The position numbers and the translations under genes are program-made. Below, in pieces: positions 42,903-51,502 of a stretch of DNA of 64,000 nt (within the stretch, counting starts at the first letter, position 1; every line of letters starts with the position of its first letter). Under the pieces are notes generated by a model. That model did no database searches and was not told where the DNA came from. It saw nothing but the letters and a program-made list of their open reading frames with translations. This DNA comes from Clostridia bacterium (GTDB taxonomy: Bacteria; Bacillota; Clostridia; Acetivibrionales; DSM-27016): contig JAOAIJ010000028.1 of assembly GCA_026414765.1 (NCBI GenBank), forward strand, positions 1 to 64,000, read 5' to 3'.

Positions 42903-44501
42903 ATGGCTAGAAAATTGCTTGCGCTTTTAATCTCAGTCATTTTGCTTGCATCAGCAGCAGGGTGCAGTGGAGGAAAAGAAAATAACACATTGAGCCTCAA
43001 TGTAGGTATGGAACCAAGGTATATGGACCCTGCACTCAATAATGCTATTGATGGAGGCATGTACATCGACCAGGTTTTTGAAGGCTTGACCAGGTTTGAT
43101 AAGGATGGGAAGGTAATACCCGGTATGGCAGAAAAGTGGGAAATATCTGCTGATGGAACAAAATATACCTTTCATCTGAGGAAAGCGAGTTGGTCGGACG
43201 GAAAGCCTGTAAAGGCACAGGAGTTTGAATATGCGTGGAAGAGGGCTCTTGATCCCAAAACCGCTTCGGAGTATGCCTATATGCTTTATGTCATTAAAAA
43301 TGGCGAGGCTTTCAACGGAGGAAAGGCAAAGGCTGAGGATGTAGGTGTAAAAGCACTGGATGACAAGACTCTTGAAGTTATGCTAGAAGCTCCAACAGCA
43401 TACTTTATTGATATTACAAACTTCACGACCATGCATCCTGTAAGAAAGGATATTATAGAAAAACATGGTGACCAGTGGACGCAAAAGCCTGAAACTTATA
43501 TAGGCAATGGACCTTTTGTATTGGAGAAGTGGGACCACAACTCTGAAATCACACTAAAAAAGAATGACAATTACTATGACAAAGGTAAAGTTAAATTAAG
43601 CAAAATAGTATTCAAGCTGATAGAAGAAAGAGCAGCGTCACTTAATGCATTTGAATCAGGAGACATCCAGTATATTTATGACCATGTACCTCCAGAGGAG
43701 ACACAAAAGCTCATAAATGACGGTAAAGTAAAGGTGTTTCCCGATCTTTCAACTTATTATTATATCTTTAATACAAAAAAGGCCCCTTTTGATAATGTAA
43801 AGGTAAGAAAGGCTTTTGCTCTGGCGATAGACAGAAAAGCTATCGTAGACAAGGTTACAAGGGCAGGGGAAAAAGCGGCCGATAACTTTGTTCCGCCGGG
43901 AGTAAACGGTGAAGCGTCTGGAAAAGACTTCAGATCAGAGGCTGACTATAAATATCTGCCTGAAAAAGCGGATGTTGAGGCAGCCAGGAAGCTACTTGCG
44001 GAAGCAGGCTATGCCGACGGCAAAGGTTTTCCCGAAATAGAGCTGATTTACAATACTGACGAAAGGCATAAAAAGATAGCTGAGGCTGTCCAGGAGCAGT
44101 TGAAACAGAACCTCGGCGTAAACATCAAAATCTCAAATATGGAATGGAAGGTATTGCAGCAGAAGAGACAGAATAAAGACTTCACATTGTCAAGAGACGG
44201 TTGGGTAGGGGATTATAACGACCCGATGACATTTATGGATTTGTGGTTGTCAAATAGCGGCAACAACAATACACAGTGGAGCAGTGCACAATATGATGAC
44301 TTAATTAAGAAAGCAAAAAGTACAATCGACCAGAAAGCAAGAATGAAAGCCATGCATGATGCGGAAAGGCTTTTACTGGAGGATGTGCCGATACTACCCA
44401 TATTCTACTATGTGAAGCCTGTAGCTTTAGTCCCTGAATTGAAGGATGTGGTGCTTACAGTTAATGGAAGACTGTCGTTGATGCATGCTTATTTTGAATA
44501 G
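42903..44501 (+). CDS. oppA: Oligopeptide-binding lipoprotein
   Basis: 532 residues, family SBP_bac_5. A lipoprotein signal peptide with lipobox SAAGC ends at Cys21, so the protein is anchored on the outer face of the membrane. Mature sequence opens with SLNVGMEPRYMDPALNN, and the family core FDKDGKVIPGMAEKWEISADG follows, quoted in part. It binds peptides and delivers them to OppBC. A ribosome site ATAGGAGG precedes it. It closes the operon. Confidence 0.95.
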   Translation: MARKLLALLISVILLASAAGCSGGKENNTLSLNVGMEPRYMDPALNNAIDGGMYIDQVFEGLTRFDKDGKVIPGMAEKWEISADGTKYTFHLRKASWSDGKPVKAQEFEYAWKRALDPKTASEYAYMLYVIKNGEAFNGGKAKAEDVGVKALDDKTLEVMLEAPTAYFIDITNFTTMHPVRKDIIEKHGDQWTQKPETYIGNGPFVLEKWDHNSEITLKKNDNYYDKGKVKLSKIVFKLIEERAASLNAFESGDIQYIYDHVPPEETQKLINDGKVKVFPDLSTYYYIFNTKKAPFDNVKVRKAFALAIDRKAIVDKVTRAGEKAADNFVPPGVNGEASGKDFRSEADYKYLPEKADVEAARKLLAEAGYADGKGFPEIELIYNTDERHKKIAEAVQEQLKQNLGVNIKISNMEWKVLQQKRQNKDFTLSRDGWVGDYNDPMTFMDLWLSNSGNNNTQWSSAQYDDLIKKAKSTIDQKARMKAMHDAERLLLEDVPILPIFYYVKPVALVPELKDVVLTVNGRLSLMHAYFE

Positions 44502-44896
44502 ATAGTCAGGCCGGAAGCTAATGTATCTGGATATGGTATGATAGACCCCACTTTTTCTCCTTGACTAAGTGACCGGTTTATCATACCATATCCGGTTTTC
44601 GTTTTTTTGTGTCTAACTTATGGAAATGGCTAAGGCTTCTAAAGGATATGGCGATACCAGGGAAATACCGCAATATTATATGGCAGTAGCAGATTTATAA
44701 ATTCGCTAAGTGTTACAGATACTAGATATAGTGGGAAGTGTATATAATTCAACAAATTTTGCAAATTATCTATACTATAATGTATATTGACAATAGCTAT
44801 ATTAAACCATTGTAAATGAATATTATTTTATGGCATTGTAGCTAATATTCTGTACTCTGTGATAATGTATTAACATTTTTGATAGGAGGCTTTTAA
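44502..44896 (+). other. Non-coding gap after oppA
   Basis: Contains the oppA terminator (44528-44608). Further on there is TTGACA near 44789 with TGTAAA about 18 bases later, a possible weak promoter for the next gene, and otherwise AT-rich sequence without recognisable features. Confidence 0.55.
44528..44608 (+). terminator. Long-loop terminator after oppA
   Basis: CTGGATATGGTATGATA and TATCATACCATATCCGG can pair over about 16 bases around a loop of about 36 bases, then TTTTCGTTTTTTT. The long symmetrical arms could also be a small inverted-repeat element used as terminator. Confidence 0.8.
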
Positions 44897-45424
44897 ATGA
44901 TGAAAAGACTTATTATTATATTAATTAGTCTCTTTTGCCTATGTACTATAGTAGTCTTAGTATTTAATAAAAATAATGTAGCAAATAGTTTCAGTGAAAA
45001 AGGGCTTGTAGTATATCTATTAAAGAAAGATTCTACGGAAAAAACCGTGCTTTTTACAGAGAATGATATACGTGAGTTTGATTGGGGACAACAAAAAATT
45101 ATTTTTGACAAAAAATTCTTAAATGAAAAGGTAATAGGAAAAGGTAAAGCTAATAAAGATGAGAAATATAGTTCTGGAGGCTCAAAGATTTTATCTGCAA
45201 AATATCAGGAGAGGTTCTTGCTAAGTTTACAGGGTGAAGAAATATATAAAGGAGCTTTTAAACAACCTTTTTTCTCTTCGTACTATCCTGATATTCCATA
45301 TATTGAGGATATAGAAAATGGAATAAGAATAAACTGGAATAAGATTGAAGGAAGAGAGGATGTAAGATTTAATAAAAAATTATATGATTACTTGAAACAA
45401 AAGAAGATAATTTCATTAAACTGA
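44897..45424 (+). CDS. Exported or membrane-anchored protein, function unknown
   Basis: 175 residues. One N-terminal hydrophobic helix (residues about 4-23, with a Cys at 14 and 16) anchors or exports it. The exported part is lysine-rich with mixed beta and alpha character and no cysteines. Start ATG 44897 lies 6 bases after ATAGGAGG. No family is recognised. It is flanked by non-coding DNA and gene remnants, so it may be accessory. Confidence 0.7.
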   Translation: MMKRLIIILISLFCLCTIVVLVFNKNNVANSFSEKGLVVYLLKKDSTEKTVLFTENDIREFDWGQQKIIFDKKFLNEKVIGKGKANKDEKYSSGGSKILSAKYQERFLLSLQGEEIYKGAFKQPFFSSYYPDIPYIEDIENGIRINWNKIEGREDVRFNKKLYDYLKQKKIISLN

Positions 45425-45451
45425 TTTTACACATTGCTGTAAAGTTATATT

Positions 45452-45630
45452 TCACATGTTTATAGATGTTGATTTCGCAAAATATGTTATCTTTGTTCTG
45501 ATGTTTCCGTAATCAAAGAAGGCTACAATATCGTACTTCCCATTTTCATTGGAATCTTCTGATGTTACTCTTTCAACAACTGTGGGAAATAATCGAATGT
45601 ATGGAAGAAAATATACCGATTTACATATTA
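45452..45630 (-). pseudogene. Gene remnant, C-terminal end of an unknown protein
   Basis: The minus strand is open over more than 60 codons, ending in TGA (45452-45454). The translation looks protein-like: LPYIRLFPTVVERVTSED, then SNENGKYDIVAFFDYGN and IRTKITYFAKSTSINM. No start codon or ribosome site is visible at the upstream edge, and the frame runs into the promoter of the gene at 45678. The SNENGKYD stretch resembles acidic calcium-binding loops of surface proteins. Confidence 0.45.
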
Positions 45631-45677
45631 TGCATGATATAGTATGTAATAATATAAAATAGTTGGGAGATGATGTT

Positions 45678-46667
45678 ATGAAGAAAAAATTACTATTCTA
45701 TTTACTTGCGCTCATGCTTATGATGAGTTGTATTAACGTTTACGCTAATAATTCAAGTAAATCATTTGAGTATTCCGTTAAACCTGGTATGTCTGTATGG
45801 AAGAATTTTAAAACTCATGCTGAAATGGTTGAGGCATGTCAGATACCTAAAGATGTATTAAAGAAAATGTCTACAGAAGAATTAGCTAAAGCTGTAATGG
45901 ACTATCCACTTTTTGTAGATATATTTCTTTTTAATACCCGTCAGCAAGGGTATGATGCTTTGTGTAAAAGATTCAACGGTTTACAAGAGCTACTTAAAAA
46001 AGACGATGCACAGACTAAACTTTTGGAAGTATATTCTAATTTGAGTGAAAGCTTAGGTTCTGAAAGAAGTATAGGTGCACAAAATGAAAGTCTTATGTTA
46101 AGGAAAGTATATCTTGAAGTGATACTAACTCAAGATGAATTTGTGAATAAAATGGAAAAAGAGGATATCGATAAAATAATAAGTTTATCAACTAAAGCCC
46201 CCTCTTTTTCTGCGTTAGGTACAACAACAGTCACAACTCCAAAAGGAACTTCCGTAGAGGTTATTGTGAGCGCTAAGAAGTCCAGTGATTATTTAACTGC
46301 AATAGATAATGCAGTTAAAAACCAATTTCCTTTAGCTACATTTGTAAGGAACTCTGATAATCGCTACAATTGTCATTCGTATGCTTGGTATAGCCAGTCA
46401 ACATCGAATGTATATTGGATGAATGATCCAAGTGCTTATATGACAGATGGAAGTTATAGTTATGAAGGTATCTTGCCAAATGCAATTAATGAGAAAGTCT
46501 ATTATGCAAGCGGTAATCATTCTGGGATCGTAAAAGGATATAGTTCTTCTCGCCCATATGATAAAGGATTAATTCAAATTCAATCAAAATGGGGTGAGGG
46601 ACCTCTTTTGAATCATGCAGCTTCTTACTCTCCTTATGACGATACAGACCTTAAGTATTATAAGTAA
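45678..46667 (+). CDS. Secreted protein with Cys-His (papain-like) C-terminal motifs
   Basis: 329 residues. A signal peptide spans residues 1-24 (hydrophobic core LLFYLLALMLMM, cut after VYA). Residues 30-180 are helical. The C-terminal third has YNCHSYAWYS near residue 230, then NHSGIVKGY and SKWGEGPLLNHA, a pattern of Cys followed by His and a Trp-Gly loop seen in secreted NlpC/CHAP-like peptidase or amidase folds. The exact family is not certain. Start ATG 45678 follows TTGGGAGA; an in-frame TTG lies at 45663. A terminator follows. Confidence 0.75.
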   Translation: MKKKLLFYLLALMLMMSCINVYANNSSKSFEYSVKPGMSVWKNFKTHAEMVEACQIPKDVLKKMSTEELAKAVMDYPLFVDIFLFNTRQQGYDALCKRFNGLQELLKKDDAQTKLLEVYSNLSESLGSERSIGAQNESLMLRKVYLEVILTQDEFVNKMEKEDIDKIISLSTKAPSFSALGTTTVTTPKGTSVEVIVSAKKSSDYLTAIDNAVKNQFPLATFVRNSDNRYNCHSYAWYSQSTSNVYWMNDPSAYMTDGSYSYEGILPNAINEKVYYASGNHSGIVKGYSSSRPYDKGLIQIQSKWGEGPLLNHAASYSPYDDTDLKYYK

Positions 46668-46716
46668 AATAAATATTAGTAGTATATTATATAAAGTTAT
46701 AGGACAAGAAGTCCTC

Positions 46717-46753
46717 AGGCTGCTGATAAACATAATATGACAGCAGCCTTTTA
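46717..46753 (+). terminator. Rho-independent terminator after the secreted protein
   Basis: AGGCTGCTG and CAGCAGCCT pair over 9 bases around a 15-base loop, followed by TTTTAG. Confidence 0.8.
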
Positions 46754-46942
46754 GCATGTTTTTAAAGTGCCTCTGTAGTCTGAAGCAGGAACAGTGACCT
46801 TTCTAAGATTTATTGGAAGTTCTCCTTAATTTTATGTCAAAATATTCATTATAGTAAAAAAAGGTTATATAGGGTATACTGGAATAACTTATCTACCTTG
46901 TATAAGTTTATAGTAACTTATTATTATTTATTATACAATTTG

Positions 46943-47056
46943 CTAATTAGATACTGCATTATATGCGTTAGCCATTCTTTTACTATTCACCTTGGTATCT
47001 AGTGAGTTTAAGTAGTCATTGTTATCTACCGCTGCTACCGAAATAACGTAGCTAAG
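46943..47056 (-). pseudogene. Gene remnant, C-terminal end of an unknown protein
   Basis: Minus-strand frame of 37 codons between a stop at 47057-47059 and TAG at 46943-46945. The reading LSYVISVAAVDNNDYLN, then SLDTKVNSKRMANAYNAVSN, has normal amino-acid composition and no start codon. It appears to be the tail of a decayed gene. Chance cannot be excluded. Confidence 0.35.
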
Positions 47057-47434
47057 TCAGCTATAAATGTGCGCGCTTAATTACAGACAGTTAAATGCAT
47101 GCATAACCAAATATACCATAAAATTGAAATTATTCAATGAAAAAAATTCGACATTTTGAATAGCTATTTTTTATTAAGAGACAATGCATATGAACTGAGC
47201 TGCATATCCAATGATTTTTGATATGACCTACTGCATATGTAGAACCGGGTATATGGAGTTATGAGTTGTTTATGACTGGTATATCGTACAGAATTAGCAC
47301 ATAGCATCAAATACACATTTTAGTAAATATTGTTGGATTAAGGCGTAATATGTTATATAATTTATATTAAGTGACACATATAGAGAGCACTACATTGCTA
47401 ATGTTATTCTTTAAATTGGAAGGATGCAGATCTG

Positions 47435-48301
47435 ATGCGTTACAACATTTTATCAGTTGATGAGTTTGGGACAACGAGAATAGAGCTTTCAAATATGCTG
47501 AGAAATCTTGATGTAAGTATCATCAATGTAAAAGATGAAATAGAGATGATAAATACCCTCCATGAAAAAAAGACAATCTTTAATGCTGTCGCATGGACGA
47601 TAAACTCTATAGATATGAAGGATTTTGAAGCTATAAAGAGGCTTAAAAGCAAGGAAGCATATAAAAGTATACCTGTAATTATTGTATCCAAGTTTACTGA
47701 TAAAAAGTATATAATAAAAGCAATAGAATCTGGAGCGGTAGAGTATGTAGCCAAACCTTATGATGAGGAAACCGTCCTCAAAAAAATCTGTAAAATACTT
47801 GGAGTGCCTTTTGAAAAAACAAAGAGCAAAAAAATTGACGAAGATATAGTCACTTATAACTTTTCTGAGATGTTTAACAGGGAAATTAAAGCTGCGAGCA
47901 GGGGTGGGTATCCTTTGACGGTAACTATGGCATCAATCGTACCTTTGGCTGCCGGCTCTGCAGACCAGGAAAATGTTGATGGGATTATAAGCCTGGTAAA
48001 TAGAGTAATAAAAACAAAACTGAGAGAAACTGACACATCCTTTCATTATGGAATAAACAATCTCATTCTGCTTTTGCCTTTTGCAGACAAGAGTGGTTCT
48101 GAGATTATTAAGAAAAAGCTTAAAGCAATATTTGCCTCTCACTCAATGATCAGGCAAAGAAATAATGGCTATGAGCTCGTAGTAGCCAGCGTGACGTTTC
48201 CGGATGACGGCAAGATAAAAGGAAAGCTTCTTGAGAGACTGGAAAGTAATTTCAGTACCGCCGCTAAAACTATAAATACGAATGAATCCGTAGATAAATA
48301 A
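47435..48301 (+). CDS. Receiver-domain protein without phospho-acceptor Asp, plus GGDEF-like remnant domain
   Basis: 288 residues. Residues 1-120 are a response-regulator receiver fold: Asp9 of the acidic pocket (LSVDEFG), Lys107 (VAKPYD), but the phospho-acceptor Asp is replaced by Thr55 (AVAWTINS). Residues about 130-285 look like a diguanylate-cyclase-like domain without a GGDEF motif (SFHYGINNLILLLPFADKSG, quoted in part). It is probably a signalling scaffold or a pseudo-response regulator. Start is GTG or ATG at 47435 after GGAAGGATG. No sensor kinase is adjacent. Confidence 0.75.
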   Translation: MRYNILSVDEFGTTRIELSNMLRNLDVSIINVKDEIEMINTLHEKKTIFNAVAWTINSIDMKDFEAIKRLKSKEAYKSIPVIIVSKFTDKKYIIKAIESGAVEYVAKPYDEETVLKKICKILGVPFEKTKSKKIDEDIVTYNFSEMFNREIKAASRGGYPLTVTMASIVPLAAGSADQENVDGIISLVNRVIKTKLRETDTSFHYGINNLILLLPFADKSGSEIIKKKLKAIFASHSMIRQRNNGYELVVASVTFPDDGKIKGKLLERLESNFSTAAKTINTNESVDK

Positions 48302-48322
48302 AGAGGGCGTATGCCCTCTTTG
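48300..48322. terminator. Bidirectional terminator between convergent genes
   Basis: AAAGAGGGC, GTAT, GCCCTCTTT is a perfect hairpin with A and T runs on both sides, placed between the receiver gene and the LexA-like gene. Confidence 0.88.
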
Positions 48323-48327
48323 CTTAT

Positions 48328-48966
48328 CTACGGATGTTTTGAAAATTTGCCTATCAGTTTTCCAATAACTATAACTTCATCTTTGCTGAATTGTTCTTTT
48401 CTTAAAGCATTGTCATCAGCCTTGAGATACACCGTATTCTGCTGTTCGCCCGGACTATAGTACCTGAGAAGTGACTGGTTTTCATAGATAATAAGTACTA
48501 TATCGCCATCAACCAGATCTGAAGTTTTTTTCATAATCAATGAATTACCAAGTTTTATCCCACTATTGTATAAGCTTTCATCACTGCAGGTGATAATAAA
48601 GCACTCATCGCTTGACAGCACCATATCAGGTGAAACAGGGTGATATTTGGCTATGTTGTAAATGCTGAAAAGATTGCCGGCAGTTCTTGAATTGACCTTT
48701 TTAAGTTCGGGAATGTACAATGGTTTCAAATACTGGGACTCATTTGAGACCAGTTGTATGGAGCGCGCCATGCCTACTTCTCTTTTAATTGCGCCCTTTT
48801 GTTCCAACCGGTTAAGTATACCCTGAACAGCTCCCGGCGTTTTTTCCCCAACCATTTCTCCGATTTCCCTTACAGAGGGGGGGATACCTTTAGTCTTAAT
48901 AAAGGCTTCTATAGCCGAATAAACCTTCTTTTGCTTTGAGGTAAGTGTATTGAAATCGAATGACAC
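48328..48966 (-). CDS. LexA-like repressor with altered protease dyad
   Basis: 212 residues. The N-terminal 70 residues are the LexA winged helix (TSKQKKVYSAIEAFI, then PSVREIGEMVGEKTPGAV). The C-terminal part is the S24 peptidase-like fold. By alignment to LexA, an Ala-Gly cleavage-type bond is at residues 96-97 (SRTAG) and the nucleophile Ser at 131 (SDESL), but the catalytic Lys is replaced by Leu167 (QSLLRYY). Self-cleavage may be lost or use another residue. Start GTG 48966 lies 6 bases after AAGGGTG; a GTG at 48975 abuts it. Confidence 0.78.
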   Translation of the reverse strand: MSFDFNTLTSKQKKVYSAIEAFIKTKGIPPSVREIGEMVGEKTPGAVQGILNRLEQKGAIKREVGMARSIQLVSNESQYLKPLYIPELKKVNSRTAGNLFSIYNIAKYHPVSPDMVLSSDECFIITCSDESLYNSGIKLGNSLIMKKTSDLVDGDIVLIIYENQSLLRYYSPGEQQNTVYLKADDNALRKEQFSKDEVIVIGKLIGKFSKHP

Positions 48967-49488
48967 CTTGACCACCCTTTATAGTATAATTGTTAAACAT
49001 ATTCAATATCTTAAGAGAAAAATCAAATCTATCTTTTGTATATCTAAAAGAAATCTTTTACTGTGTAAATATTGAAACTAAATGCATAAACAAGTGGAAT
49101 TATTAAATTGGTGATTCATTATGGGCGCATGTCTTGATATTTTGCAATGAAATTGCTTTACATAATTATGTGTTATAGTGTATCAAAGATATAGATGTTT
49201 TTCAAATTAGATAATTACATAAATGTAAGTACGCCCCATGTAGAAATGAACAAATGTTCATAAAATCTGCCCACAGTATAAAATTGGTATTTGCACATAT
49301 CCCTCCTACAGAATTAAAAAATGATTATTGGATAATATTATTGATAATGGGTTATAGTCCTACTTTATGTTTTGTGAACAATATACAATAACGGGCACAA
49401 AAGTAGTTTGTCTTATAAACCTGATAACACTTGCTATCTAAGGGTCAGTTAATACTTGTATTTAAAGAGTGAAATATGAGGAGGATAT
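48967..49488 (+). other. Divergent gap between LexA-like gene and isoaspartyl dipeptidase
   Basis: Contains the promoters of both genes and a LexA-box (49248-49259), listed separately. AT-rich; no gene or RNA is recognised. Confidence 0.6.
49248..49259. promoter_or_regulatory. LexA/SOS-box-like operator
   Basis: GAAC, AAAT, GTTC matches the Firmicutes SOS box core (GAAC, four bases, GTTC) exactly and is flanked by T and A. It is about 280 bases upstream of the LexA-like gene and 230 bases before the isoaspartyl dipeptidase gene. The usual outer C and G are missing. It is a plausible binding site for the adjacent regulator. Confidence 0.5.
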
Positions 49489-50646
49489 GTGTTCAAATTG
49501 CTAAAAGGCGGGGATTGTTATATTCCCGAATTTATCGGTAAAAAGGATATTTTAATTGCAGGAAAAACAATATGCAAAATTGAGGATAATATCCCTGTTG
49601 ATAATTTATGGGACGTTGAGAAGTTTGACTGCACTGGTAAGATAGTATGTCCCGGATTTATTGACCAGCATTTGCATATTACCGGTGGAGGAGGGGAACA
49701 GGGGCCTTCCAGCAGAATTCCGGAGCTTATGCTTGGTGAGATAATAAAGGCTGGAGTATCTACTGTTGTGGGTGTACTTGGAGTAGATGATATCTCCAGA
49801 AACATAGCAGGGCTGCTTGCAAAGGCAAGGGCACTGGAAATAGAAGGGGTTACAACATATATATATACAGGAAGCTATGGTGTACCAACAGCAACATTAA
49901 CTGGGAGGGTAATATCAGATATTTCCCTGATAGATAAGGTTATTGGTGTGGGTGAGATTGCAATAGCGGATTACAGGGCCTCCCACCGGAGTCTTGAAAT
50001 GCTGAAGGGACTTGCTTATGAGGCAAAGGTAGGAGGGTTGCTTGGGGCAAAGGCAGGAGTAATGCATATGCATGTGGGAGATGGCAAGGAAGGTCTAAAA
50101 GAATTGTTTTTGCTGGTAGAAGAATCAGATTTCCCTATTGATATGTTTGTACCTACTCACCTTAATAGAAACAAGGCATTATTTGAGCAATCGATTAACT
50201 ATGCTGAAGCAGGAGGTAATATTGATCTGACGGCAGGCGAGGCATCGGGACAAGGCTTAAGTGTACCTGAAGCACTTGAGATTCTGGTTCGTAAAGGTAT
50301 AAATATGGATAAGGTCACTGTGTCATCAGACGGAAACGGTAGTATACCGGGAGATGGCACGAGTGGGTCTGGTGTAGGAAAAGTAGTTCAATTATTTAAT
50401 GATATTAAGACAAGCATTACTGATAAAAAGATCGAGATTACCCAGGCTTTAAAAACAGTCACTTCCAATGTGGCAAAAGTCTTGAAACTGTATCCTCAGA
50501 AGGGGATACTCCAGGCCGGGAGTGATGCGGATATACTGGTGCTTGATAAAAGCAGCCTAAACATAGACTTGATGCTTGGAAATGGAGATTTGTGTGTTAA
50601 GGATGGAAAGGTAATAAAAAGAGGAAAGTATGAAAACAGAGGCTAA
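49489..50646 (+). CDS. iadA: Isoaspartyl (beta-aspartyl) dipeptidase
   Basis: 385 residues of the amidohydrolase fold. Metal-binding IDQHLHITGGGGEQGPSS, quoted in part as IDQHLHITGG and EQGPSS, identifies IadA. Further metal ligands fall in MHMHVGDG and in PTHLNR; a VSSDGNGS motif carries the catalytic Asp. It cleaves beta-Asp-X dipeptides. Next to cyanophycinase and cyanophycin synthetase, its natural substrate should be beta-Asp-Arg released from cyanophycin. Start GTG 49489 follows GAGGAGGA. Confidence 0.9.
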   Translation: MFKLLKGGDCYIPEFIGKKDILIAGKTICKIEDNIPVDNLWDVEKFDCTGKIVCPGFIDQHLHITGGGGEQGPSSRIPELMLGEIIKAGVSTVVGVLGVDDISRNIAGLLAKARALEIEGVTTYIYTGSYGVPTATLTGRVISDISLIDKVIGVGEIAIADYRASHRSLEMLKGLAYEAKVGGLLGAKAGVMHMHVGDGKEGLKELFLLVEESDFPIDMFVPTHLNRNKALFEQSINYAEAGGNIDLTAGEASGQGLSVPEALEILVRKGINMDKVTVSSDGNGSIPGDGTSGSGVGKVVQLFNDIKTSITDKKIEITQALKTVTSNVAKVLKLYPQKGILQAGSDADILVLDKSSLNIDLMLGNGDLCVKDGKVIKRGKYENRG

Positions 50647-50671
50647 TTTATGTGAATGGTAGGAGTTATGT

Positions 50672-50848
50672 ATGGCAGATTTTATAGTATATGTATGGAA
50701 CGGTATAAAGTATTTTACCTGTATATTGGGCAGTGTAATATCATTTAAGCTATCGTTCATATTTCTCTTATGTATAGCTTATTACGCCTACAAAGTATTT
50801 AGCAGTTTTTTTGGAAGAAGCACCAGGAACAGGGCAGACGGTGATTAG
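50672..50848 (+). CDS. Small single-pass membrane protein in the cyanophycin module
   Basis: 58 residues with one or two hydrophobic stretches (residues about 15-45) and a basic tail (GRSTRNRADGD). ATG 50672 lies 6 bases after TAGGAG. It is 25 bases after iadA. No family is recognised. Confidence 0.55.
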   Translation: MADFIVYVWNGIKYFTCILGSVISFKLSFIFLLCIAYYAYKVFSSFFGRSTRNRADGD

Positions 50849-50981
50849 AAGCTGCTCAACTTTGTTGCAGTTATTCGTATATACGTTTTGGAAATTACTA
50901 ATAATAAGACCGGGCATAGAAAAAGAATGAAACCATACTTCAAACTTGAACTTTGTGCAGTAAGACTGCAAGGAGGCTTTT

Positions 50982-51254
50982 ATGGATGGAATGAACAATA
51001 ATGGCAGCCGGGTGGCTGTAAGAAGGGGTACCGGGGTATTTATGACAATAGGCTGGATATCGGCTGTGTTATCCCTGTTTGCATACCCTTTTATTTTTGG
51101 CGTACTAGGTGTAATAATGGGCATAATGGCGACTAAAAAGGGAGGGAAAGCTGGACTTGCATTGATTGTCACAAGCATTATACTGATGGGGATTGGATTG
51201 ATTTTCAGTGGAGTGATTATGAATTATACAAGGCATTTCCTTGGATTTTCATGA
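50982..51254 (+). CDS. DUF4190-like small membrane protein
   Basis: 90 residues: two membrane helices (residues about 20-47 and 58-80) joined by a short polar loop with KKGGK. The arrangement and Gly-rich turn GVLGVIMGIMA resemble DUF4190 proteins. Start ATG 50982 follows AAGGAGG. It lies between iadA and cyanophycinase and has its own terminator. A role in placing cyanophycin enzymes at the membrane is possible but unsupported. Confidence 0.7.
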   Translation: MDGMNNNGSRVAVRRGTGVFMTIGWISAVLSLFAYPFIFGVLGVIMGIMATKKGGKAGLALIVTSIILMGIGLIFSGVIMNYTRHFLGFS

Positions 51255-51272
51255 TTATAGATAGTGTAGCAT

Positions 51273-51306
51273 AAGCAAGGGGTATTTGTTCCTTGCTTTT
51301 TTTATT
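51273..51306 (+). terminator. Rho-independent terminator after the DUF4190-like gene
   Basis: AAGCAAGG and CCTTGCTT pair around a short loop, followed by a run of Ts. It separates the iadA unit from cphB-cphA. Confidence 0.88.
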
Positions 51307-51502
51307 TCAAGCTTATATTGGAAGAATAATACATGCATACATGGAAAAAATAAACTGTATGTAATAGTGTCATATTGAAAAAATAAGTAAGAACGAAATC
51401 CAAGGTATGTTGGAGAAACTGTATTTTGAAGGATGAACTGGATGCATGGAATTATGGACAAGAAAAGACGACATGGAAAAATAGAGTTTTTGGAGGACAG
51501 CT

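Larger units (their letters stand above)
46668..47434 (+). other. 767-base gap with a terminator and a gene remnant
   Basis: Contains the terminator at 46717-46753 and a minus-strand coding remnant at 46943-47056. The remaining DNA is AT-rich and shows no intact gene, no repeat array and no known RNA. It looks like decayed coding DNA. Confidence 0.55.

Noticed and set aside
44528-44608. Possible insertion-sequence end or MITE
   Set aside because: No target duplication is visible and the T run after the stem fits a terminator better.
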